A DNA stretch of 64,000 nucleotides, from contig DASYRG010000046.1 of the NCBI GenBank assembly GCA_036004665.1, positions 1 through 64,000 of the forward strand, in the 5' to 3' direction. The DNA comes from JACQGZ01 sp036004665. GTDB lineage: Bacteria > Sysuimicrobiota > Sysuimicrobiia > Sysuimicrobiales > Humicultoraceae. The translations under genes and the position numbers were made by a program. Shown here piece by piece: positions 51,535-59,290 of this stretch. The notes under the pieces are model-generated. The model was not told the DNA's origin, made no database searches, and was given only the letters and a program-made list of their open reading frames with translations. Within the stretch, counting starts at the first letter, position 1, and each line of letters begins with the position of its first letter.

Positions 51535-51740
51535 GGCATTCTCGAACTGCGATCACGCTCGACAGCTGCGCGGGTGGGCGCATGTTTTGCTTCGCGCGGT
51601 GGGTGCCTGGTCCAGGGAAGCTGATGAAGCTGGCTTACGATCCGGGCTCCCCCAATCGCGCGCTTGATCAATACGCTACGAGAGAAAAACGTAAGCGTCC
51701 GGTCAGCACAGTCGTGCCAGGCAACTTCTTGAGTCAGAGG

Positions 51741-51838
51741 TGAGCTCTCCACTGTTTCCCGGACAACCAATTAGGCTACAAACTGCTTCTCGCACTGCAG
51801 CGGGCTGACATAGTCCAGGTTCCCGCTGTCTTGCTTCA
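51741..51838 (-). mobile_element. IS3-family transposase remnant (OrfB C-terminus and IS end)
   Basis: Minus-strand bases about 51838 down to 51771 read KQDSGNLDYVSPLQCEKQFV and stop, the conserved C-terminal end of IS3-type OrfB transposases (family ...LDYxSPxxFE). Just past the stop, TGTCCGGGAAACAGTGGAG (about 51748-51766) could be the terminal inverted repeat. Nothing else of the transposase is left; the fragment abuts the stop codon of the alpha/beta hydrolase. Confidence 0.7.
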
Positions 51839-52645
51839 AGCGAGAGCTTTGCCGAGGAATGCAAGCATTGCGGTGTTGAATTGCTCAGGCCTCTGCAGTG
51901 GTGCGAAGTGACTCACACCAGAAAGATCGATCAATTCTGCATTTGGAATGTTCCGAGCGAGATATTCGGCATGTTCGCGCCTGATGAATTCATCATGCTC
52001 GCTATGTACGATCGCGACTGGCACGCGGATCTGAGCCAAATCATTCGCCGAATAGTTGGGTTGCGTTTTCTGCATTAAGCCGACCGCGTCGGAAAACTCG
52101 TCGAATTGGTCCGGCGTGACCGATAGCCGTTTGTAGTCTTGCGAGTGTCGGCCTATACATCGTCTGAGAATCGAAGTGAATTCCGTAATTTGCTTTGCGC
52201 CGCTCGGGTCCATGTTGCACGCAAAGAAAAACACGCCTGCAACCCGTGTGGGAGCTTTCGAAGCAAGAATCAATGCTGTGCACGCGCCGTCGCTCCAGCC
52301 CACCAGTCCCGCCTTTTCAAGATTCAATGTATCCATTACCGCAGAAACGTCAGATGCCATCAGCTCATACCTAAACGGTCGCGCGTCGCGCGTGCTGCGG
52401 CCGTGGCCACGGCTGTCTATCAAAACGGCACGATAGCCACTCCTGACCAGCGCTGGAACTTGATAACCCCAAGTGCCACTATGGCCGAGGCCGCCATGCA
52501 GCAGTATCACGGGCAGGCCGGACCCGTAAGTTGCGTACCAGATCCGAGCACCGTCGCGTTCGACGTAGCCTTGATCACTTGTGACCGGCAGCGCCGCAGC
52601 GCCGTCCGATTCAAACCTGCTGAGGTCGTCGTCGTAAGTTTCCAT
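51836..52645 (-). CDS. Alpha/beta-fold hydrolase
   Basis: 269 aa hydrolase. Oxyanion region LLHGGLGHSGTWGYQ, LIDSRGHGRST, nucleophile elbow VGWSDGACTA (Ser), acid in VAIVHSEHDEFI and final His in DLSGVSHFAPLQRPEQF: an intact catalytic triad. Family members are esterases, haloperoxidases or lactonases; substrate unknown. It has a strong ribosome site (TAAGGAGAT) and clearly AT-richer, differently used codons from neighbours, and it lies between an IS3 remnant and an attC-like site downstream. Recent transfer is likely. Confidence 0.88.
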   Translation of the reverse strand: METYDDDLSRFESDGAAALPVTSDQGYVERDGARIWYATYGSGLPVILLHGGLGHSGTWGYQVPALVRSGYRAVLIDSRGHGRSTRDARPFRYELMASDVSAVMDTLNLEKAGLVGWSDGACTALILASKAPTRVAGVFFFACNMDPSGAKQITEFTSILRRCIGRHSQDYKRLSVTPDQFDEFSDAVGLMQKTQPNYSANDLAQIRVPVAIVHSEHDEFIRREHAEYLARNIPNAELIDLSGVSHFAPLQRPEQFNTAMLAFLGKALA

Positions 52646-52816
52646 TTTGATCTCCTTAGATCGTAACGCCTGTCCCTCTCACTCCACGGTAAACCAGCCA
52701 AGCGGGGCGCAGACCCGGAGAATGACGGGAGTCATATGACCCCACACAACGTCATGACCGTAGAGCCTAGCCCGTGCAGCCGCCGTGCCGTTAGGCTCCT
52801 CTGTGGAGGTGACACA

Positions 52817-53728
52817 GTGGACGCGATCGTGAAGGTGCTAAACCTGCGGAAACGATACGGCGCGGTCGAAGCGGTGCGGGACCTCTCCTTCTCCGTCCAG
52901 GCGGGCGAGATTTTCGGCATCTTGGGGCCCAACGGGGCCGGCAAGACAACCACCCTCGAGATCATCGAGGGGCTGCGACGGGCCGACGGAGGCGAAGCAC
53001 ACGTGGCCGGCATCGACGTCCACGCCGACCCGCAGTCCGTCAAGGCGGTCATCGGGGTGCAACTGCAGGAGGCGGGCTTCTTCGATCGTCTCACCGTCGA
53101 GGAGACGATCAACCTCTTCGGAGCCTTTCACCGGCAACGCCTCCCCGCCGCCCCGCTCATGAAGTCGCTCGAGCTGACCGAGAAGCGCCGCGCCCTGGTC
53201 GAGACCCTCTCGGGGGGCCAGCGTCAGCGCCTCAGCCTGGCACTCGCCCTCGTCAACGACCCGAAGGTCCTCTTCCTCGACGAGCCCACGACCGGGCTGG
53301 ACCCGCAGGCCCGCCGCCATCTCTGGTCGACCATTGAGGCCATCCGAAAGGACGGCCGGACCATTGTAATGACTACTCACTATATGGAAGAGGCGCAGCG
53401 GCTCTGCGACCGTGTCGCCGTCCTGGATCACGGCCAGATCCTCGCCCTGGGCACCCCGGCGGACCTCGTCCGCCAGCACGCCGGCACCTCCACCGTGGCG
53501 CTGGCGCTGGAGTCAGCGGACGCCGACCTGCGCGGCATCACCGGCGTGGAGGAGGTCAGCCAGAGCAACGGGGACCTGCGGCTGCACACCCGCGATCCGC
53601 TGGGCACCCTGCACGCCGTCGTGGAGATGCGGCGCACCGGGCAGCTGCGCTATCGCAGCCTCCGCCTGGAGGAGCCGACGTTGGAAGACGTCTTCTTGAC
53701 CCTGACCGGGAGGAGGTTGCGGGAATGA
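52817..53728 (+). CDS. ABC-2-type transporter ATP-binding protein
   Basis: 303 aa ATPase of a drug/antibiotic-type exporter. Walker A LGPNGAGKTTTLE, signature TLSGGQRQRLSLALAL, Walker B VLFLDEPTTGLDP, H-loop TTHYMEEAQRLCD. A C-terminal DUF4162-like tail (LEEPTLEDVFLTLTGRRL) is present. GTG at 52817 sits 6 bases after GGAGGT; the upstream open frame has no support. Operon: ATPase, permease, histidine kinase, response regulator. Confidence 0.92.
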   Translation: MDAIVKVLNLRKRYGAVEAVRDLSFSVQAGEIFGILGPNGAGKTTTLEIIEGLRRADGGEAHVAGIDVHADPQSVKAVIGVQLQEAGFFDRLTVEETINLFGAFHRQRLPAAPLMKSLELTEKRRALVETLSGGQRQRLSLALALVNDPKVLFLDEPTTGLDPQARRHLWSTIEAIRKDGRTIVMTTHYMEEAQRLCDRVAVLDHGQILALGTPADLVRQHAGTSTVALALESADADLRGITGVEEVSQSNGDLRLHTRDPLGTLHAVVEMRRTGQLRYRSLRLEEPTLEDVFLTLTGRRLRE

Positions 53729-54783
53729 GAGCGTTCGCGGCCATGCTGGCCACGTCCATCAAGACCTACGTGCGCAATCGAGGGGCCGTCTTCTTCGGGG
53801 TGGCCTTCCCGCTGATCCTGATGGGAATGATCGGCGTCGCCTTCGGGGGCAGAGACACTATCCAGTTCACTATCTCCTTCGTGGACGAAGGAAACCCGCA
53901 GGTGGCCACTCCGCTGCTGACGGGGCTGCGGCAGGTCCCGGTCTTTCGGATCGTCGAAGAGAGCCGCGCCAGCGCGCTCGCCCAACTCAAAGAGGGGGAC
54001 CGCTCGCTGGTCGTCGTCATTCCGGCGCGGGGGACCACGCTGGAGGCCTTCTATGACAGCAGCCAGGAGCAATCCAGCAGGACGGCGCTGATGATCCTGG
54101 AACGCTTCGTCGCCGAGGCCAACCTGCGCGTCAGCGGCGCCCCCGCCTTGCTGCGCGTCACCTCCAGCCCGATCGCCGGCGAACGGGTGCGGTTCTTCGA
54201 CTTCCTGCTCCCCGGGATTCTCGCCATGACGATCGCGCAGACCGGCCTGCTCGGCGTCGCGCCGGCCATCGCCGAAATGCGAGAGCGGCTGCTGCTCAAG
54301 CGCGTCATGGCGACTCCCGTCCCGCCGCTGGCCTTCCTGGGCGGCCTGCTGGGGCGCAACACCCTCGTCCAGTTCCTGCAGGGCGTCATCATCCTGCTGA
54401 TGGGCATGCTCGTCTTCGGCGCCCAGGTCCACGGCAGCCTGCTCCAGATGGGCGTCCTCGCCCTCCTCGGAGCACTGGCGTTCTTCGGCATCGGCTTTGC
54501 CGTCTCGAGCCTCTCCCGCACCGCGGAGACGGCCAACCTCTTCGGCAGCGTGATCTTCTTCCCGATGATGTTCCTCTCGGGGACCTTCTGGCCGCGCGAG
54601 TTCATGCCGGAGGCCATCCGTCCGCTGATCGCCTACCTGCCCCTGAGCCCCCTGGTCGACGCGATGCGCGGGGTCTCCGCCCTCGGCGAGCCCCTGGGAC
54701 AGTTCGGTGGGGCCATCCTCTACCTGCTGGGCTGGACCGCCGCGGCCTTCGTCATCGCGGTCCGCCGCTTTCGCTGGGAGTAG
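53725..54783 (+). CDS. ABC-2-type transporter permease
   Basis: 352 aa membrane subunit. First helix at about residues 20-40, a roughly 130-residue extracytoplasmic domain, then five helices from about residue 160 (FFDFLLPGILAMTIAQTGLL ... FGSVIFFPMMFLSGTFWPRE). Family motif MMFLSGTFWPREFMPE is clear. ATG overlaps the ATPase stop. Together with the ATPase it exports an unknown compound. Confidence 0.9.
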   Translation: MRAFAAMLATSIKTYVRNRGAVFFGVAFPLILMGMIGVAFGGRDTIQFTISFVDEGNPQVATPLLTGLRQVPVFRIVEESRASALAQLKEGDRSLVVVIPARGTTLEAFYDSSQEQSSRTALMILERFVAEANLRVSGAPALLRVTSSPIAGERVRFFDFLLPGILAMTIAQTGLLGVAPAIAEMRERLLLKRVMATPVPPLAFLGGLLGRNTLVQFLQGVIILLMGMLVFGAQVHGSLLQMGVLALLGALAFFGIGFAVSSLSRTAETANLFGSVIFFPMMFLSGTFWPREFMPEAIRPLIAYLPLSPLVDAMRGVSALGEPLGQFGGAILYLLGWTAAAFVIAVRRFRWE

Positions 54784-54794
54784 ACTGAACCGGG

Positions 54795-55961
54795 ATGAGC
54801 CCGCAGGTGCGCGTCGGCCTGGCCATCGCCCGCTACGGGCTCTTCCTGTTCGTCTTTCTCACTCAGGCGCTGGAACCCCCGCGCCTCTCTGGGCTTCGCC
54901 TCATCGAGCTGGCCGCGCTGTACGTTATCCTGGCGACGGTCGGGTACCTCTTCACGCAGGGCCGCGGGCGCCCTAGGGTCCTGGTGCCCCTGGAAGTGGC
55001 GCTCGTCTTTGCCATCGGCTTGCTGGCACCGCGGGGATCCTTCTGGCTCTCCTACTTTGTCGTCGTCGTCGACGCCGGCTTCGCCTTTGGACGGCCTCCG
55101 GCGATCTACGCCTCCTCCGTGGGGATCTACGTGCTGCTCGTCGTGAACGCGTACCTGGCCTGGCGGCCCCTCGATCGAGACTTCGCGGAAGCCCTGCTCT
55201 CGCTGCTCTTTGGCTTCGTCTTTGCGACCACTGCCACGCGGCAGGCCCTGGAGCAGATGGCCGCCCGGCATGAGAGCGAGCGGCTGCTCCGCCAGCTGGG
55301 TGAAGCGCACGAGAAGCTTCAGGCATACGCGGCCGAGGTGGAGACGCTGTCGGTCGCCCGGGAGCGTCAGCGCCTCGCTCAGGAGGTGCAGGACTCGGTG
55401 GCGCACACGCTGACCGGGCTCCTGGTGCAGCTCCAGGCAGCCCGGCGGACCCTCCCCACCGACCCCGGGGCGGCGTCGGCACGCCTGGCGTCTCTCGAGG
55501 AGGTCGTCCGGCGCGGGCTGGACGAAGTTCGTCGCGCCGTCCGGGCAATGCGGCCGGAGAACCTGGAGAGCGTGGGGGGCATTGAGGCGATGCAACGTCT
55601 CTGCGCTGAGTTCTCGGAGCGGACCGGCATCCGGGTGACGTTCCTCGCCGAGGGTCAATCGCCCCTCAAGCCGGCGCAGGAGGTACTGCTCTATCGTGCC
55701 CTCCAGGAGTGCCTCACCAACGCCGCGCGTCATGGCCGCGCCTCGAACGTTTGGGCCTCGCTCCGCCCTCTCAATGGGCGCGTGGAACTGCGCGTGCGCG
55801 ACGACGGCGCCGGCGCGGCCGAGCTGACGGCCGGGATGGGCCTGAGCGGCATGGCCGAGCGGGCAGAGGCGTCCGGCGGCCGCTTTCTCTTTCGCAGCTC
55901 CGCCGGTGCGGGGTTTGAGTCGGTGATGGAGCTCCCCCTCGACGCTGCCGTCACGGCCTAG
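54795..55961 (+). CDS. NarL-type sensor histidine kinase with Gln at the phospho-acceptor position
   Basis: 388 aa. Five to six N-terminal helices (residues 10-145), a short coiled coil (about 150-190), a HisKA_3 dimerisation domain and a HATPase domain (LQECLTNAARHGRA, VRDDGAGAAELTAGMGLSGM). The HisKA_3 box, normally ER-x-RIAREL-HD-S-x-AH, reads ERQRLAQEVQDSVAHTLTG: the His before Asp is Gln (codon CAG). The AH two turns later is present. So the kinase may be inactive, phosphatase-only, or use another His. ATG 11 bases after the permease stop. Confidence 0.85.
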   Translation: MSPQVRVGLAIARYGLFLFVFLTQALEPPRLSGLRLIELAALYVILATVGYLFTQGRGRPRVLVPLEVALVFAIGLLAPRGSFWLSYFVVVVDAGFAFGRPPAIYASSVGIYVLLVVNAYLAWRPLDRDFAEALLSLLFGFVFATTATRQALEQMAARHESERLLRQLGEAHEKLQAYAAEVETLSVARERQRLAQEVQDSVAHTLTGLLVQLQAARRTLPTDPGAASARLASLEEVVRRGLDEVRRAVRAMRPENLESVGGIEAMQRLCAEFSERTGIRVTFLAEGQSPLKPAQEVLLYRALQECLTNAARHGRASNVWASLRPLNGRVELRVRDDGAGAAELTAGMGLSGMAERAEASGGRFLFRSSAGAGFESVMELPLDAAVTA

Positions 55962-55969
55962 GCGGCGCG

Positions 55970-56635
55970 ATGGGCGGGCGGATCCGCGTCTTGCTCTGCG
56001 ACGACCAGCGTCTGTTCCGGGAGGGGCTGCGCACGCTGATCGACGCGGAGACCGATTTCGAGGTCGTCGGGGAGGCGGGTGACGGCGCGGAGGCGGTGGA
56101 GCTTTGCGCCAGGCTGGACCCCGACCTCGTGGTCCTCGACATCCGCATGCCGCGAATGGACGGCGTGGAGGCGACTCGGCGGATCCGGACCGCCGGAGGC
56201 CCCCAGGTGGTCATCCTCTCGACCTACGACGACGACGAGTTCATCTTCGAGGCGCTCAAGGCTGGGGCGGCCGGCTACCTGTTGAAGGACTTCCCCGCGG
56301 AAGAGCTGATCAAGGCGCTGCGTACCGTCCATCATGGCGGGGGCATCCTCATTCCGCCGCCGATCGCCGCGAAGGTGGTAGGCGAACTCCGCCGCGGCCG
56401 ACCGGCAGCCGGCGGCCCGGAAGGACCCTCGCTCACCGAGCCGCTCACTCAGCGGGAGGAGGAGATCCTCAGGCTGCTGGCGCGCGGCCGCGCCAACAAG
56501 GAAATCGCCGAGCACCTCTATCTCACAGAGGGGACGGTGAAGAACTATATCAGCCGGATCTACGCCAAGCTGGGCGCGCGCGACCGCACCCAGGCTGCCC
56601 TCTGGGCGGTAGAGCACGGCCTGCTGAGAGAGTAG
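55970..56635 (+). CDS. NarL/FixJ-family response regulator
   Basis: 221 aa: receiver (RVLLCDDQRLFREGLRTLID; phospho-acceptor Asp in DLVVLDIRMPRMDG; Lys in YLLKDFPAEEL) and LuxR-type HTH (LTQREEEILRLLARGRANKE, GTVKNYISRIYAKLGARDR). It starts 8 bases after the kinase stop and probably controls the ABC exporter in the same operon. The 3' end overlaps the convergent alkyltransferase-like gene by 86 bp. Confidence 0.92.
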   Translation: MGGRIRVLLCDDQRLFREGLRTLIDAETDFEVVGEAGDGAEAVELCARLDPDLVVLDIRMPRMDGVEATRRIRTAGGPQVVILSTYDDDEFIFEALKAGAAGYLLKDFPAEELIKALRTVHHGGGILIPPPIAAKVVGELRRGRPAAGGPEGPSLTEPLTQREEEILRLLARGRANKEIAEHLYLTEGTVKNYISRIYAKLGARDRTQAALWAVEHGLLRE

Positions 56636-56957
56636 CCGCGCGTCGGCCGGGCCACCCGTAACGGCGTAGGTCGATCCGGCCGCCGGCGAATCGGATCCCT
56701 TCCCGCTGCAGCCGCCTCCGCTGTCTGGCCGCTGCGGGCCGCGGCGCGATCGTGCCGTCCCCCCGCACGACCCGCCACCAGGGGATGCGGTCGGCCGCCG
56801 CGCCGGCCAGTGCCCATCCCACCGTACGGGCGCCACCGCGCAGTCCGGCCAGGCGAGCCACCTCTCCGTACGTGGCCACCCGGCCCGAAGGCACGTTCCG
56901 GACCACGGCGTAGATCCGGGCAAAGATCTCCTTGCCTAGCATGAAGGAAGCATGCAT
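56550..56957 (-). CDS. Alkyltransferase-like (ATL) DNA-damage-binding protein
   Basis: 135 aa from an ATG at 56957 (ATG at 56942 also possible). FARIYAVVRNVPSGRVATYG EVARLAGL region is the MGMT-type helix-turn-helix, GARTVGWALAG follows, and the active-site segment reads IPWWRVV where methyltransferases have PCHRV, so the alkyl-accepting Cys is replaced by Trp: an ATL protein that flags O6-alkylguanine for repair. Family resemblance ends at DLRRYGWPG; about 35 further residues run into the antisense of the response regulator. Confidence 0.85.
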   Translation of the reverse strand: MHASFMLGKEIFARIYAVVRNVPSGRVATYGEVARLAGLRGGARTVGWALAGAAADRIPWWRVVRGDGTIAPRPAAARQRRRLQREGIRFAGGRIDLRRYGWPGRRAATLSAGRALPPRGQPGCGRARPAWRRSG

Positions 56958-56999
56958 CTTTCGTGATGGCTGGACGTCTGTGCCATCAGGAGGAGACAA

Positions 57000-57434
57000 A
57001 TGCTCAAGGAGTTTAAGGAATTCGCGCTACGCGGCAGTCTGCTCGATCTGGCCATCGGGTTGGTGCTGGGTACTGCCTTCGGGAAAATCATTACGTCCCT
57101 GGTCAACGACATCCTCATGCCCCCGGTTGGCCTGGCTCTAGGGCGGGTGAGTTTCAGCAACCTCTTCGTGAACCTCACCCGGACCGACTATCCCACGCTC
57201 GCCGCGGCGCGGGAGGCAGGCGCGCCCACCATCAACTACGGGATCTTCCTCAATACTGTGCTCGACTTCGTCATCGTGGCCTTCGCGCTCTTCCTGATCA
57301 TCCGGGAGGTCAACCGGCTGCGGCGGCGCGGGGAGACGCCGCCCAGCACCCGGGAGTGCCCCTACTGCTTCAGCGTGATCTCGCTCAAAGCGAGCCGTTG
57401 CCCGAACTGCACCTCAGAACTGCAGGCGGCGTAG
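57000..57434 (+). CDS. mscL: Large-conductance mechanosensitive channel MscL with C-terminal zinc ribbon
   Basis: 144 aa. N-terminal MLKEFKEFALRGSLLDLAIG and LVNDILMPPVGLALG are MscL hallmarks; two membrane helices (about 14-45 and 80-102). The last 35 residues add a zinc ribbon, ECPYCFSVI and RCPNCTSEL, in place of the plain C-terminal helix. The channel releases solutes on hypo-osmotic shock; the ribbon may form a cytosolic bundle or bind a partner. ATG follows AGGAGACAA. Confidence 0.94.
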   Translation: MLKEFKEFALRGSLLDLAIGLVLGTAFGKIITSLVNDILMPPVGLALGRVSFSNLFVNLTRTDYPTLAAAREAGAPTINYGIFLNTVLDFVIVAFALFLIIREVNRLRRRGETPPSTRECPYCFSVISLKASRCPNCTSELQAA

Positions 57435-57437
57435 CGG

Positions 57438-58154
57438 CTAGGGCGCGCCGTCGGCGAACCGCACGCCGTACCGCCCCCGGGCGTAGTCGTACATGAGATC
57501 GCTGAAGCGTCGCGGATCGTCGAATCCTCGGTACGCGTCCTTGATCTGCGAGAGCTGAATCATGAACCGCGCGTCGCCGTTCTCGTAGAAGAAGTAGAGG
57601 GACCAGCGCTCATCGCGTTCCAGCACCATGTAATCCGAGCGCAGCCCCGCCGCCCGCACCGCCCCCCAGGCTGCCTCCAGGTCGTCGACGACTAACCCGA
57701 TGTGATGAACCTTCGACGGAATCCCTGGATTGAGCGGACCAGGCAGGGCATCGAAGAGGAAGACCGCCGTGTTCCCCGTCGTCAGCACGGTCTGATGCAC
57801 ATCCTCTCGGATCACCTCCATCCGCAGGACCTCCCCAAAGAATCTGGCTGCATCCGTGCGGTCGGCGACCGCCAGCGCCAGGTGGTCGAATCCGAGGTTG
57901 CGCCACCTCCCAGACCCGCCCGTCAAAGGCTCTGACCGGACGAGGAATTTCGACCCCCCGAAATGCTGGGCCGTCTCGCCGATGAACATGTCGGGATAGA
58001 CCGGCTCTCCGCCAGGGGTTCGAATGGTGATTCGGCGCCCGATCCGCAGGCGCTTCGGTAGCAGGCGCTCGAGCGCCTCGTGGAAGACATCCCCGCGTTC
58101 GAACCGGCCGTTGAACGGCCCCTCGTCTGTGAGAAAAATCAGCTCGATCTCCAT
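57438..58154 (-). CDS. VOC-family (glyoxalase/dioxygenase-fold) protein
   Basis: 238 aa. Residues 1-80 are a small N-terminal domain (IELIFLTDEGPFNGRFERGD); residues 92-215 form a VOC domain starting LGFDHLALAVADRTDAARFF with VHHIGLVVDDLEAAWGAVRA in its second half, so metal-ligand positions His and His are in place. ATG at 58154 follows AGGAGG at 8 bases; an upstream start in the track of open frames has no support. Divergent from a TetR gene with a palindromic operator between them, so probably under its control. Substrate unknown. Confidence 0.8.
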   Translation of the reverse strand: MEIELIFLTDEGPFNGRFERGDVFHEALERLLPKRLRIGRRITIRTPGGEPVYPDMFIGETAQHFGGSKFLVRSEPLTGGSGRWRNLGFDHLALAVADRTDAARFFGEVLRMEVIREDVHQTVLTTGNTAVFLFDALPGPLNPGIPSKVHHIGLVVDDLEAAWGAVRAAGLRSDYMVLERDERWSLYFFYENGDARFMIQLSQIKDAYRGFDDPRRFSDLMYDYARGRYGVRFADGAP

Positions 58155-58187
58155 TGACGGACCCTCCTGGGTTGCTATGCTTCTGGC

Positions 58188-58205
58188 AGACCGACGCGTC
58201 GGTCT
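58188..58205. promoter_or_regulatory. Palindromic TetR-type operator
   Basis: AGACCGACGCGTCGGTCT is a perfect 18-bp palindrome in the 75-bp divergent region between the VOC gene and the TetR gene, 24 bp from the TetR start and 33 bp from the VOC start. Its position, size and symmetry are typical of TetR operators controlling both directions. Confidence 0.8.
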
Positions 58206-58229
58206 AATTCTAGCGCAGGCCTTCATTCC

Positions 58230-58820
58230 GTGGCCAGATCAATCACCCAAATCCCCACCCGCGAGCGGCTCCTGTCCGCCGCAATGGACATCTTCGCGGC
58301 GAAGGGCTACCACGGCGCGGTGGTCGACGACATCGTCGCCGCCTCAGGCACCTCCAAAGGGGCCTTCTACCACTACTTCCCCAGCAAACAGGGGATCTTC
58401 CTCACGCTTATGGACGACCTCGCCGAGGCGGTCGAGGGCGGGGTGGAGACGGTGATCGGGGCTGAGAGCGGAGCCCTGGCCAAGGTGGAAGCCGCGCTGC
58501 GGGTAGTGCTGGAGACGGCCGCGGCCCGGCGCGATCTGGTCAAGATTCTCCTGGTCGAAGCGGTGGGCCTGGGGCCGACACTCGAGGGCAAGCGTCTGGA
58601 GATACATGGGCGCTTCGCCGGAGTCATCCAGCGCCACCTCGATCGGGCCGTCGCCGATGGATCGATTCCGCCAGTGGATACCAGCTTGGCGGCGCAGGCC
58701 TGGATCGGGGCGCTCAACGAGGTGATCACGCAGTGGCTGATGGCCGACGGCGGCGACCTGATGGCCCGCCTTCCCGGTCTCCAGGGTCTGCTGCTGCGCA
58801 GCATCGGGGCGCCGCGATGA
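58230..58820 (+). CDS. TetR/AcrR-family transcriptional regulator
   Basis: 196 aa. N-terminal HTH: RERLLSAAMDIFAAKGYHGA then VDDIVAASGTSKGAFYHYFP and KQGIFLTLMDDL, the classic TetR pattern; the C-terminal ligand domain is helical. GTG start. Stop overlaps the next gene's ATG, so regulator and PNPOx-fold protein are co-translated. It probably binds the adjacent palindrome and represses itself and the VOC gene. Confidence 0.92.
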   Translation: MARSITQIPTRERLLSAAMDIFAAKGYHGAVVDDIVAASGTSKGAFYHYFPSKQGIFLTLMDDLAEAVEGGVETVIGAESGALAKVEAALRVVLETAAARRDLVKILLVEAVGLGPTLEGKRLEIHGRFAGVIQRHLDRAVADGSIPPVDTSLAAQAWIGALNEVITQWLMADGGDLMARLPGLQGLLLRSIGAPR

Positions 58821-59290
58821 GCGTGGAGCAGCTCACGGTCGAAGCGGTCCTGGAGGCGATCGAGCGCCACCTCGCCGCCCGGCACGTCTGCACCCTGGCC
58901 ACGTCGCGGGGAGACGTCCCGTGGGCCGCCTCCAGTTTCTACATCGCGCGCGGCACCGATCTCTTCGTGTGTCAGGGCAAGCGCGCCCGCACTCTCGCCA
59001 ACATGCGGGTCAACCCGCTGGTGGGATTCGCCGTGGACGACCGCAAGGCCGAGGCCTGGCTGCAGGGATTGGGCCGGGCCTCCCCCGCCGGTCCCGAGGA
59101 TGAGGCCTGGGCGCGCGAGCAGTTGCGCCACCGGGCACCGGAGTTCACGCACCACTTCGCCAACCCCGAGCAACCGGTGCTCGTGCTCCGCGTCGAGGAA
59201 TTGACCTTCGCCGATCGCCCCAACGGGATCTACCCGCGCCGGCATCTGACGAAGAAGGACGAAAGGTGGGAGTTCGCTCATGACGGCTAG
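58817..59290 (+). CDS. Pyridoxamine 5'-phosphate oxidase-fold (flavin-binding) protein
   Basis: 157 aa split-barrel protein. HVCTLATSRGDVPWAASSFY, FVCQGKRARTLANMRVNPLV and VGFAVDDRKAEAWLQGLGRA are typical of the PNPOx-like family that bind FMN, F420 or heme and reduce or sequester small molecules. It is co-translated with the TetR gene and overlaps the following binding-protein gene by 11 bp. Substrate unknown. Confidence 0.82.
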   Translation: MSVEQLTVEAVLEAIERHLAARHVCTLATSRGDVPWAASSFYIARGTDLFVCQGKRARTLANMRVNPLVGFAVDDRKAEAWLQGLGRASPAGPEDEAWAREQLRHRAPEFTHHFANPEQPVLVLRVEELTFADRPNGIYPRRHLTKKDERWEFAHDG

